Numbered from the stretch's first letter, positions 1 through 7,369 are shown. The stretch is 16,393 nt of DNA from CAUUFM01 sp041844335 (GCA_041844335.1 JBGZAX010000077.1:1-16393); one strand, 5' to 3'. Numbers and translations: made by a program. The notes: generated by a model from the letters alone, not told the origin.

Positions 1-5
1 AAAAT

Positions 6-48
6 AGCCTTAAAGTCCTCGATATTACAAGATTTTAAGGCTTTTTTT
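6..48 (+). terminator. Rho-independent terminator of an upstream gene
   Basis: The arms 6-17 and 31-42 pair over 12 bp with one G-T wobble, around a 13-nt loop, and run straight into a seven-T tract (42-48). This is a textbook intrinsic terminator on the plus strand. It ends a transcript entering from the left of the window and separates it from the mraZ promoter. On the opposite strand the T tract is short and interrupted, so termination that way would be weaker. Confidence 0.85.
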
Positions 49-76
49 ATTTGATTAAATAAATTTTATTTTTGGG

Positions 77-105
77 TTGATTTTTATTTAAATTTATAAT
101 ATAAT
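77..105 (+). promoter_or_regulatory. Promoter of the mraZ (dcw) operon
   Basis: A -35 box TTGATT (77-82) and a perfect -10 box TATAAT (100-105) are separated by exactly 17 nt. Transcription would start near 112, directly in front of the repeat array at 114-150 and about 95 nt before mraZ. A second TATAAT at 95-100 overlaps the chosen one but would leave only a 12-nt spacer, so it is less likely. Fits the housekeeping sigma-A consensus. Confidence 0.75.
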
Positions 106-113
106 TGCCTTGT

Positions 114-210
114 AAGTGGTAAATGGTGGTTGAAAGTGGTTTAATATGGTGAGAAAGTTACTACAAAACCAATTTCAGCTTGAAAGCGGTTGAAATTAAG
201 GATTGGTGGT
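114..210 (+). promoter_or_regulatory. Probable MraZ operator: phased TGGT-type direct repeats
   Basis: Seven-base boxes of the form NNNTGGT/NNNCGGT lie at 114-120, 124-130, 134-140 and 144-150, with further copies at 184-190 and 204-210. Every box ends on a multiple of 10, so all would lie on the same face of the helix. A 12-bp near-repeat (130-141 and 180-191, one mismatch) recurs at exactly 50 bp. MraZ proteins are known to bind tandem TGGG-type (E. coli) or AAAGTG-type (Mollicutes) repeats with about 10-bp spacing in front of their own gene. The array sits just downstream of the predicted transcription start, as expected for autorepression. The assignment to MraZ is by inference; the repeats themselves are directly visible. 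Confidence 0.7.
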
Positions 211-646
211 GAGAACTTTGTTCATAGGTGAATATAATCATAGTCTTGACACAAAGGGTAGACTTATAGTTCCTGCTAAGTATAGAGAGGAGCTGGGTGA
301 TGAATTCATCGTGACAAAGGGAATGAGTAATTGTCTATGGGTCTATTCAAAGAAGGGTTGGGAAGACTTCATGGGACGTTTATCCACTTTACCGAAAACC
401 AATGCAATAGCCAACAAAATTGTACGCCACTTTTCTGCGGGGGCTACTTGTTGTGAGCTTGATAAGCAGGGCAGAATATTGTTAACAGCAAATTTGAGAA
501 AATTTGCTTCACTTGATAAGGAGGTTGTTTTGGCGGGGGTGCTTGAACGCATCGAGATTTGGAGCAAAGAAAATTGGGATATCGCTACCGATATTGACAT
601 TACAGAGGTCACAGAGGAATTAAGCAAGCTTAATATCAATCTCTAA
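209..646 (+). CDS. mraZ: Transcriptional regulator MraZ
   Basis: MraZ is a DNA-binding protein of the AbrB/MazE-like fold that assembles into rings and autoregulates the dcw operon. The protein shows the FIGEYNHSLD start, the first signature DTKGR (residues 14-18) and the second signature DKQGR (residues 85-89), one in each half of the duplicated fold. Its length of about 145 aa matches the family (about 143 in Bacillus). The start is unclear because no ATG is available: TTG 203, GTG 206, GTG 209 and TTG 218 are all in frame. I chose GTG 209, six nt after AAGGA (198-202). TTG 218, which has GGTGA at 207-211 in front, would give MFIGEYNHS, the N terminus usual in the family. The last operator repeat overlaps the start region, so MraZ binding could also cover its own translation start on DNA. 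Confidence 0.93.
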   Translation: MRTLFIGEYNHSLDTKGRLIVPAKYREELGDEFIVTKGMSNCLWVYSKKGWEDFMGRLSTLPKTNAIANKIVRHFSAGATCCELDKQGRILLTANLRKFASLDKEVVLAGVLERIEIWSKENWDIATDIDITEVTEELSKLNINL

Positions 647-677
647 TTTTACGAATTTGTGTCCGGGGGAGAAAATT

Positions 678-1613
678 ATGAATTTTAATCATAAATCTGT
701 ATTGTTAGATGAAGCGATAGAGGCTTTAGACATCAAACCTGACGGGATTTATATTGACGGAACGATTGGTGGAGGCGGACATTCTTTGGAAATCTGTAAG
801 CGATTATCCGGTGGTGGCAGACTGATAGGCTTTGACCGGGACGAAGATGCGATAAAAGCAGCTAAAGACAGGTTGGGGGAGTATTTTAATATAACAACTT
901 TTGTTCACGAAAATTTTGTGTTTATGAAGAGTGTGCTTAATGAATTAGGCATTAAGAAGGTGGACGGAATTCTTCTTGATTTGGGAGTTTCTTCATATCA
1001 GCTGGATAATCTTGACAGAGGCTTTTCATACAAAAACGATGCGATACTTGATATGCGTATGGATAAACGTAAAGAGAAAACAGCTGCTACAATAGTGAAC
1101 GAATATAGCGAAGATGCACTTGTGAGAATTCTAAGGGAGTACGGAGAAGAAAAGCATGCTAGAAAGCTGGCATCTGCCATTTGCAAAGAACGCGCAAATG
1201 GTCAAATTAGCCGTACAGGTCAATTGGTAGATATTATCAAAAGGACTGTACCTATGAAAGATCAAAGGCTTTATGGACACCCCGCCAAGAGAACTTTTCA
1301 AGCAATTAGAATTGAATTAAATGAAGAACTGACAGTCCTTGAAAATTCGATTGAAGATATGATGTCTTTGTTGAATTGCAGAGGGCGTTTTTGTATAATT
1401 ACCTTTCATTCTTTAGAGGACAGAATAGTCAAAAATAAATTTAAGATGTTTGAAAATCCGTGTACCTGTCCGCCTAACTTTCCTATTTGCGTGTGCGGTA
1501 GGGTGCCGGTGGGTAAAAAGATATATAGAAAGGCGATTTTGCCGACAGAAGAGGAGCTTAATTATAATAGTCGTTCAAAAAGTGCAAAGCTCAGAGTGAT
1601 AGAGCATTTGTAG
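678..1613 (+). CDS. rsmH: 16S rRNA (cytosine(1402)-N(4))-methyltransferase
   Basis: RsmH (formerly MraW) uses S-adenosylmethionine to methylate N4 of C1402 in the decoding centre of 16S rRNA. Visible motifs are the N-terminal HKSVLLDEAI, the SAM-binding loop DGTIGGGGHS (residues 27-36), the LLDLGVSSYQLD segment, and the C-terminal cysteine-rich CTCPPNFPICVCGR patch typical of the family. The ATG at 678 follows a GGGGGAG ribosome binding site by 6 nt and gives a protein of 311 aa, the usual size. An in-frame TTG at 657 would place the start upstream of that site and add non-conserved residues. It lies 31 nt after mraZ, in the standard dcw order. Confidence 0.96.
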   Translation: MNFNHKSVLLDEAIEALDIKPDGIYIDGTIGGGGHSLEICKRLSGGGRLIGFDRDEDAIKAAKDRLGEYFNITTFVHENFVFMKSVLNELGIKKVDGILLDLGVSSYQLDNLDRGFSYKNDAILDMRMDKRKEKTAATIVNEYSEDALVRILREYGEEKHARKLASAICKERANGQISRTGQLVDIIKRTVPMKDQRLYGHPAKRTFQAIRIELNEELTVLENSIEDMMSLLNCRGRFCIITFHSLEDRIVKNKFKMFENPCTCPPNFPICVCGRVPVGKKIYRKAILPTEEELNYNSRSKSAKLRVIEHL

Positions 1614-1629
1614 GGGAGTAGGGGAAATT

Positions 1630-2112
1630 ATGGCTGAAAAAAACTATAGCTATGATAAATATAGCGGATATAATTATTACAATAACGGCAGTAATGCTTA
1701 TAAGTATGATTATGAGAGGCAAATAGAGCCTTATAGTGACAAACAAAGAGAGCTAAAAGAAAAGGCAGTTGCAGATAACAGAAAGCGTGAAAATGCAATG
1801 ACGCCTTTTGTTGCCTTTAAAATATTTGTGAGCTGTGTTGTGATTGTGATATGTTCCTGTGCATTTATCGGATTTCAGACCGATAAGACCACATGGGCTA
1901 ACAGGTTAACAGAAAAAGAGAACTATTATAACAGGCTTGTAAGAGAAAATGATGACTTAAAAAATGAACTTATCAAGAATATCGATTTTAAAGAGATTAA
2001 AAGAAAAGCTAAAAAACTTGGACTTAAGAGTGTAAAGGCTAAGAATATAAGATATTATTCTATGAATGAGGAAGAGTTTTTGTTTCAATTAGAGGAATTT
2101 CCAAATAGATAA
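1630..2112 (+). CDS. ftsL: FtsL/DivIC-like septum protein with tyrosine-rich N terminus
   Basis: This is a small bitopic protein of 160 aa in the position always held by ftsL, between rsmH and the division PBP. A charged cytoplasmic region of about 58 residues is followed by one transmembrane segment (about 60-82). An external part rich in Glu, Asn and Leu (about 90-120) looks like the short coiled coil of the FtsL/DivIC family, which binds FtsQ/DivIB and activates FtsW-FtsI. The sequence match is weak, as is usual for this fast-evolving family, so the name rests on topology and context. The first 35 residues hold ten tyrosines mixed with Asn, Ser, Lys and Asp, which is not typical of FtsL. 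Two purine-rich ribosome binding sites (1613-1618 and 1621-1624) precede the ATG. Confidence 0.75.
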   Translation: MAEKNYSYDKYSGYNYYNNGSNAYKYDYERQIEPYSDKQRELKEKAVADNRKRENAMTPFVAFKIFVSCVVIVICSCAFIGFQTDKTTWANRLTEKENYYNRLVRENDDLKNELIKNIDFKEIKRKAKKLGLKSVKAKNIRYYSMNEEEFLFQLEEFPNR

Positions 2113-2114
2113 AA

Positions 2115-4055
2115 ATGCAAGTAGAAAAGAAAGCTGAAAAAAAAAGGAAGAGAATAGATTATAGAGCAAGACTGGCGATACTTTTTTCGGTTGTTTCGTT
2201 AGTCTTGATTGCTCTAACCGGATATTTATTTTATGTGGGAACAAAAAATAAGGACGATGCCACTATAAATATGCTGAATCAGGAAAGGTATAAAAGCTAT
2301 GATATTGCCGCAAGGAGAGGGGATATCGTGGACGCTCAGGGAACTCTTCTTGCTACAAGTGTTAAGGTCTACGATGTAGCTCTTGATATTCAGTATTTAC
2401 TCAGTTTCGCACAAAGGGATGCTCAGGGAGAGCTTCAAAATTCTCCTCAGATTGATACTACCATTTCTGCCATATCGGAGGATTTCGGTGTAGATAAAAA
2501 TGAATTAAGGCAAACAATTATGAGCAAGCCGGAGAGTAGATATTATATTGTTACCAAGGGAGTAAATCAAAGACAAAAGGATGATTTTGAGAGCAGATTT
2601 AATTTAAGTGAGATCGAAATCGCAAGGATAAACGCCAAGCATAAAAAGGAAGAGGCTGATACTATAATTGAAAAGCTCAAGGCTGAGAAAAAATCTCAAA
2701 AGGATTTGATTAAGGGCGTAATACTTGAGGACAGGTATGTACGCAGCTATCCTTATAATAATTTAGCCTCGAATGCCATAGGCTTTTGTGATCAAAACGG
2801 AGTGGGAATAACCGGTGTAGAAAAATATTATAATGACATTTTAACCGGCAAGAACGGCAGAAGATATACCTATATGGATGCCTCTATGATGAAAACGAGT
2901 AAAGAAGAGGTGCCGATCGACGGAAATCAGTTGATGCTTACCCTGGATATGAGGTATCAAAGAATAGTTGAAAGGGAAATAAAAAACTTTGAAAGCAGTC
3001 ATAACGAAGGAGCCGGTAAATTCGGAGCAAAAAATATTGCTATTATGGTACTGGACCCCAATGACGGGGCGATAAAGGCTATGGCAACCAACAACGGCTA
3101 TGATCTTAATAATCCAAGAGATTTGGTAGCGAATGCCGGATATACTCCGCTTGAAGTGGAAAATATGAGTGAAAAAAATTTATCCGACTCTTTGAATTTA
3201 TTATGGAAAAATTACTGTGTATCAGAGGCATATGAGCCTGGGTCCACATTTAAGCCCATTATCCTATCTTATGCAATAGATTCGGGTGCAGTTTCATTAG
3301 GAAGTCATTTTAACTGTACCGGACATTTTAAGGTTGCAGACAGGGATATTAAATGTTCAAGCAGAATAGGGCATAAAAATCAGAACTTGGGAGAAGCGCT
3401 CAGCAATTCCTGCAATGTGGCATTTATGCAAATAGGCTTTAATCTCAAAAAAGATGGTCTTGAAAAATGTCAGAATTTATTTAACTTCGGTTTAAAGACG
3501 GGGATCGATTTGCCTGATGAGGTATATACATATAATTCTGTAAGAAAAGCGGAAAATATGAATATTATCGACCTTGCTACTAATTCCTTCGGACAGAATT
3601 TTGATGTCAGTATGGTACAGATGGCTTCCGCCTTTTCTTCAATAATAAATGGAGGTACTTATTATAGACCCAGAATTGTTCAGTCAATTACAGATATTTA
3701 TAATAATACGACCACTGAAAATAAGGCGGTGGTGCTCAGAAAAACGGTATCAGGCGATACCTGTTCAAGGTTAAAGAAATATTTACACGAAACCGTAAAA
3801 TCTCGTGAAACTGAGGAGGAGCTTGAAAACGAGAACAGGATTGAAATCGGAGGCAAAACAGGTACTGCAGAAAAACTTCCGAGAGATAAAAAGCATTATC
3901 TGATATCGTTTATAGGGTTTACTCCTATAGAGAATCCTAAGCTGGTGTGTTATGTGGTAATTGATGAACCTAATGTTTTGCGGCAGGATAACAGTAAAAT
4001 TGCTATGAACCTTGGAAAAAATGTGATTAGAGAGCTGAATAACAAGACAAAGTAG
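2115..4055 (+). CDS. ftsI: Class B penicillin-binding protein (septal transpeptidase, FtsI/PBP2B/SpoVD type)
   Basis: This is a membrane-anchored D,D-transpeptidase that crosslinks peptidoglycan at the division site. It has a basic N terminus, one membrane anchor (about 19-41), a dimerisation/pedestal region beginning at the conserved ARRGDIVDAQGTLLA segment, and a C-terminal transpeptidase domain. The three active-site motifs are intact: S377-TF-K380 (in EPGSTFKP), S432-C-N434 and K581-T-G583 (in GGKTGTAE). The protein ends about 60 residues after KTG, so it has no PASTA domains, unlike Bacillus PBP2B and SpoVD. A Lys/Glu-rich stretch around residues 174-196 looks like an inserted helix. The ATG lies 2 nt after the ftsL stop and the nearest purine-rich site (2091-2096) is 18 nt away, so translation probably depends on coupling to ftsL. 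Confidence 0.92.
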   Translation: MQVEKKAEKKRKRIDYRARLAILFSVVSLVLIALTGYLFYVGTKNKDDATINMLNQERYKSYDIAARRGDIVDAQGTLLATSVKVYDVALDIQYLLSFAQRDAQGELQNSPQIDTTISAISEDFGVDKNELRQTIMSKPESRYYIVTKGVNQRQKDDFESRFNLSEIEIARINAKHKKEEADTIIEKLKAEKKSQKDLIKGVILEDRYVRSYPYNNLASNAIGFCDQNGVGITGVEKYYNDILTGKNGRRYTYMDASMMKTSKEEVPIDGNQLMLTLDMRYQRIVEREIKNFESSHNEGAGKFGAKNIAIMVLDPNDGAIKAMATNNGYDLNNPRDLVANAGYTPLEVENMSEKNLSDSLNLLWKNYCVSEAYEPGSTFKPIILSYAIDSGAVSLGSHFNCTGHFKVADRDIKCSSRIGHKNQNLGEALSNSCNVAFMQIGFNLKKDGLEKCQNLFNFGLKTGIDLPDEVYTYNSVRKAENMNIIDLATNSFGQNFDVSMVQMASAFSSIINGGTYYRPRIVQSITDIYNNTTTENKAVVLRKTVSGDTCSRLKKYLHETVKSRETEEELENENRIEIGGKTGTAEKLPRDKKHYLISFIGFTPIENPKLVCYVVIDEPNVLRQDNSKIAMNLGKNVIRELNNKTK

Positions 4056-4070
4056 CTATTAAGGAGAGAT

Positions 4071-5036
4071 ATGAGAAATTTGCATGCTTTACTTATTGTT
4101 GCAATAAGCTTTGCATTAACATTTATTGTAGGATACCCTTTAATAAATTTTTTAAAAAATCTTAAAATGCGTCAGACAGAACGAAAAGAGGGTGTTCAAA
4201 GCCACTTAAAAAAGGCGGGAACTCCGACCATGGGCGGAATTATGATGATAATAGCTTTTGATGCCTTGGCAATATATTACAGTTTTACGTTAAGGGATAT
4301 ACTACCCTGTCTTATACTTGCCAACGGATTTGCCCTAATCGGCTTCATTGACGATTATTTGAAGGTTGTATTAAAACGTTCGGACGGTTTTAAGCCGAAA
4401 CAAAAGTTTGCTTCTCAGGTGATATTGACAATTATTTACGGTTCATATCTGCATCTGTTTTATCCCGAATTACTTTATAAAATAAGAATTCCCTTCGTAA
4501 ATGGGGAATTTAATATCGGAATATTCGGAATAATACTGATGTTTTTTGCAATAATGGGAACTGTAAATGCAGTTAATTTTACGGACGGTATTGACGGACT
4601 TGCATCGTGTGTTACTTTGGTGGTGGCTTTATTTTTTCTGTCGGTATCAATTTTTGAAGTCAATCAGGGATTGATGGTTGTCAGTCTTATTCTGATCGGA
4701 GCATTATCAGGATTTTTGGTTTATAACAGGCATCCTGCAAAGGTTTTTATGGGAGATACGGGATCGTTGTTCCTTGGCGGTCTGGTTGTGGCTATGGCGT
4801 ATATGCATAGGATAGTTTTGTTTATACCGATTATCGGAGTTATTTATTTTATTGAGATTTTATCTGTTATGATACAGGTAACGTATTTTAAGAAAACGGG
4901 AGGCAAGAGGATTTTTAAGATGACGCCTATCCATCATCATTTTGAGCTTAGCGGCTGGAATGAGATAAAAATAGATTTTGTCTTTACTTTAGTTACTTCA
5001 GTTGCTTTAGTTATCGGGATAATTGCACTTCGTTAG
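4071..5036 (+). CDS. mraY: Phospho-N-acetylmuramoyl-pentapeptide-transferase
   Basis: MraY transfers phospho-MurNAc-pentapeptide from UDP to undecaprenyl phosphate, making lipid I on the inner face of the membrane. The 321-aa protein is strongly hydrophobic, with about ten membrane segments. Conserved family blocks are all present: KAGTPTMGG (48-56), the catalytic Asp pair D94-D95 in FIDDYLKV, NFTDGIDGL (169-177), GDTGSLFLGG, and the C-terminal TPIHHHFELSGW loop. A strong AAGGAGAG site (4061-4068) sits just before the ATG. The neighbour downstream is ftsQ; the murD, ftsW and murG genes usually found there are absent, so lipid II synthesis and flipping must be completed by genes elsewhere. Confidence 0.97.
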   Translation: MRNLHALLIVAISFALTFIVGYPLINFLKNLKMRQTERKEGVQSHLKKAGTPTMGGIMMIIAFDALAIYYSFTLRDILPCLILANGFALIGFIDDYLKVVLKRSDGFKPKQKFASQVILTIIYGSYLHLFYPELLYKIRIPFVNGEFNIGIFGIILMFFAIMGTVNAVNFTDGIDGLASCVTLVVALFFLSVSIFEVNQGLMVVSLILIGALSGFLVYNRHPAKVFMGDTGSLFLGGLVVAMAYMHRIVLFIPIIGVIYFIEILSVMIQVTYFKKTGGKRIFKMTPIHHHFELSGWNEIKIDFVFTLVTSVALVIGIIALR

Positions 5037-5046
5037 GGAGTATTTT

Positions 5047-5772
5047 ATGGGAGTAAAAGGGGTATTTAAGCGGTTTTTAATTATTGTTTTTTTATTGCTT
5101 ATAACATTGGGGCTTGTCGGATTTATAATGTTGAAATTAGGGGCGTTAAATGTAAGGCATATTGATGTGGTAGGGAACAAACAGTTCAGCAATGTAGAGC
5201 TCAGCAATCACGTTTTGAGTGATAAAAGATGCAGATACACTCCATATCTTTTATTGAAGTATAAGTTTTTTAAGCCGAAGGCAATGCCGTTTGTTTCGGA
5301 TATTGATGTAAGCTTGACGTCGCTTACCGATGTAAAAATAAGGGTTGTGGAAAAGCCTATAGTCGCCTATGTTGAGCATTTAGGTTCTCATCTTTTTATA
5401 GATTCCGACGGAATTGTGGTGGAAAGCTCAGACAGGAAAGTTGACGGAATTGTAAAAATAGAGGGAATAAAGTGTAAGATCTTTAAGCTTTATGAAAAGC
5501 TTGAGATAGAAAATCCTATCGTGCTTGATACTATAAATGAGGTGTCAAAGCAGTTGACCAAATATAAGCTCAGTCCTGATTTGATGACTGTTAGCATGAA
5601 GGGTATAGACCTTAAATTCAAAGACTTGACAGTCCATCTCGGAGATGATGACAATATGGAGGCTAAGATATCGAGGGTTGCTGCGATTTTGCCGAAGCTT
5701 AAAAATAAAAAGGGAGTTTTAAAGCTTAATAATTACAGAGAGCTTGGAGATTCAATAATTTATAGAGCTTAA
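5047..5772 (+). CDS. ftsQ: Cell division protein FtsQ/DivIB
   Basis: This is a bitopic division protein of 241 aa that scaffolds FtsL and DivIC/FtsB at the septum. A short basic cytoplasmic tail is followed by a membrane segment (about 10-31). The external POTRA domain (about 35-105) has the typical lead-in LNVRHIDVVGNKQFSNVEL and the VRVVEKP-like stretch VKIRVVEKPIVAYVE, and a beta domain follows. The ATG at 5047 has GGGAG (5036-5040) six nt upstream, overlapping the mraY stop codon. An upstream in-frame TTG at 5023 lies inside mraY and lacks a site. The protein is near the short end for the family. It is the last gene before a 182-nt gap and ftsZ. Confidence 0.87.
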   Translation: MGVKGVFKRFLIIVFLLLITLGLVGFIMLKLGALNVRHIDVVGNKQFSNVELSNHVLSDKRCRYTPYLLLKYKFFKPKAMPFVSDIDVSLTSLTDVKIRVVEKPIVAYVEHLGSHLFIDSDGIVVESSDRKVDGIVKIEGIKCKIFKLYEKLEIENPIVLDTINEVSKQLTKYKLSPDLMTVSMKGIDLKFKDLTVHLGDDDNMEAKISRVAAILPKLKNKKGVLKLNNYRELGDSIIYRA

Positions 5773-5884
5773 AAATGATTAGAACGGTTTGCTGTCATTT
5801 ACCTGCAGAAAAGCGAGCTTTTGATATGGGAGGGCAAATACAGTAAATTATTAATAGAATATTACGTATTTTTTAAATTTCATA

Positions 5885-5913
5885 TTGAATTTTTTGCTCC
5901 TATTAGGTATTAT
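5885..5913 (+). promoter_or_regulatory. Probable ftsZ promoter
   Basis: A -35 box TTGAAT (5885-5890) and a -10 box TATTAT (5908-5913) are spaced by exactly 17 nt, giving a start near 5920 and a leader of about 35 nt to the TTG start of ftsZ. It sits in the only sizeable gap of the dcw cluster (5773-5954). The rest of that gap holds a 23-codon reading frame (5775-5846) with no recognisable product and an orphan GGGAGGG (5829-5835) with no start codon behind it. Confidence 0.6.
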
Positions 5914-5954
5914 AGATGTATTGGTTTAAGAGGGGCGTTAAGGAGGGAAATATA

Positions 5955-7223
5955 TTGATAGAGATAAAGAATAATTCAAATCACAACCAAGCAAAGATAC
6001 TGGTTATAGGAGTGGGAGGTGGCGGAAATAATGCCCTTACTCATATGAGTGAGGTAGGTATAGAGGGAGTGCAGTTTATTGCATTAAATACAGATGTGCA
6101 GCATCTTGACACTTGTCAATGCGAAACAAAGCTTCAAATAGGAGAAAAGCTTACCAAGGGGCTTGGAGCAGGAGCAAATCCTGAAATAGGAGAGCAGGCG
6201 GCTAAGGAAAGTGAGGAGCTGATTGAAGAGGCTATATCTGAGGCAGATATGGTTATTTTGACCTGCGGGATGGGCGGAGGAACAGGAACAGGAGCCACTC
6301 CCTTTATAGCAAACCTTGCAAAGAGTATGGATAAGCTTACCGTGGCTGTCGTTACAAAGCCTTTTGCGCATGAGGGCAGACCCAGAATGAAAAATGCACT
6401 TGACGGAATAGAAAGGCTCAGAGCCAATGTTGATTCGATCGTGATTGTTCCTAATGACAAGCTCATGAGCATTGCGGATAAAAATATCAGCTATAAGGAC
6501 GCATTAAAAAAGGTTGATGATGTTCTTATGCAGCTTGTTATGGCTATTACCGATATAGTTTACAAGACTCAGGACATGACCTTGGATTTTGCCGATATTA
6601 AAACGGCAATGTCAAATAAGGGTACGGCACATATCGGAATAGGTATCGGTAAGGGCGAAAATAAGGCAAAGGACGCTGTAAATGCCGCTGTAAATAATTC
6701 AATGCTTGAGACCTCCATACAGGGAGCTACGGATTTATTGGTAAATATATCAGGAGAGGTATCATACTTTGAATATCTGGAGGCGTCTCAGCATCTTCAC
6801 TCATTGGTAGGAGAGGAAACCAATATATACTCAGGCTATGATTCGACAACAGAACAGGCAGGAGAGCTTAAGGTTACTATAATTGCAACAGGCGTTTCAC
6901 AGGCGCCGCCGGAAAAGAAGATTATACCCCCTACACCGCAGCAGGTCGGTTCTATGCCATTCAGAGGAACAGGCTATCAAAGCTCTTCAGTAGGAATGAA
7001 TTATTCCGGGAATCCGGTATCAAGCTTTAAAATGCCCTCATTTTTAAATACAGGTTCAGGACAGGGCGTAAGATCTGACAGACCGACTGCCGTAAATACA
7101 AAAAATATATCCGGCTCAGGCGGTTATGTGAGTGAACCTAATATTGATGCTACTATGCTGAATAGCGAATCAAACCAAAGACAGACAATTGATATTCCGG
7201 ATTTTTTAGTGGATAAAAAATAA
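5955..7223 (+). CDS. ftsZ: Cell division protein FtsZ
   Basis: FtsZ is the tubulin-like GTPase that polymerises into the cytokinetic ring. The 422-aa protein shows the nucleotide-binding VIGVGGGGNN near the N terminus, the tubulin signature GGGTGTG (107-113), and the T7 synergy loop at about 209-214 with both catalytic aspartates (D211, D214). A Gly/Ser/Pro-rich linker (about 320-410) leads to the C-terminal peptide IDIPDFLVDKK, which in other species docks membrane tethers and regulators. I chose TTG 5955 because AAGGAGG (5940-5946) lies 8 nt in front and the result, MIEIKNN, resembles known FtsZ starts. The in-frame ATG at 5916 lacks a ribosome binding site and coincides with the predicted transcription start. 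The usual Asn of the T7 loop (E. coli N207) is Thr209. No ftsA is adjacent. Confidence 0.95.
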   Translation: MIEIKNNSNHNQAKILVIGVGGGGNNALTHMSEVGIEGVQFIALNTDVQHLDTCQCETKLQIGEKLTKGLGAGANPEIGEQAAKESEELIEEAISEADMVILTCGMGGGTGTGATPFIANLAKSMDKLTVAVVTKPFAHEGRPRMKNALDGIERLRANVDSIVIVPNDKLMSIADKNISYKDALKKVDDVLMQLVMAITDIVYKTQDMTLDFADIKTAMSNKGTAHIGIGIGKGENKAKDAVNAAVNNSMLETSIQGATDLLVNISGEVSYFEYLEASQHLHSLVGEETNIYSGYDSTTEQAGELKVTIIATGVSQAPPEKKIIPPTPQQVGSMPFRGTGYQSSSVGMNYSGNPVSSFKMPSFLNTGSGQGVRSDRPTAVNTKNISGSGGYVSEPNIDATMLNSESNQRQTIDIPDFLVDKK

Positions 7224-7236
7224 AAGCGGCAAATAA

Positions 7237-7270
7237 TATCGTAAACAAATTTGATAATTTGTTTATGATA
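7237..7270 (+). repeat. Long AT-rich hairpin just after ftsZ
   Basis: Arms 7237-7251 and 7256-7270 pair over 15 bp (one G-T wobble) with a 4-nt loop TGAT. It begins 13 nt after the ftsZ stop. No T tract follows, so it is more likely to protect the 3' end of the ftsZ message, or to assist the next hairpin, than to terminate alone. Confidence 0.6.
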
Positions 7271-7283
7271 ATCTCACTCGGAG

Positions 7284-7324
7284 AATAATTGCGGACTCGC
7301 ACAAGCTCAAACCGTAATTATTTT
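7284..7324 (+). terminator. Probable terminator of the ftsZ transcript
   Basis: Arms 7284-7294 and 7312-7322 pair over 11 bp with one G-T wobble around a 17-nt loop; the 3' arm merges into the T-rich run TTATTTT. It is the second of two tandem hairpins between ftsZ and the thioesterase gene. The weak T run and AT-rich stem make it a moderate rather than a strong terminator, so some read-through is likely. Confidence 0.5.
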
Positions 7325-7369
7325 CCTCGCTTACTATAAATAAGAATAGTTGGATAGAAGCGTTCAGAT

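Noticed and set aside
5775..5846. 23-codon reading frame between ftsQ and ftsZ
   Set aside because: No ribosome binding site, no recognisable motif, and it overlaps nothing conserved; probably chance.
5916..5954. ATG at 5916 as the FtsZ start, adding 13 residues
   Set aside because: No ribosome binding site in front, it lies at the predicted transcription start, and the strong AAGGAGG site points to TTG 5955.
6084..6472. Two overlapping minus-strand reading frames inside ftsZ
   Set aside because: They are shadows of the ftsZ coding frame; low-complexity Ser/Ile content and no ribosome binding site.
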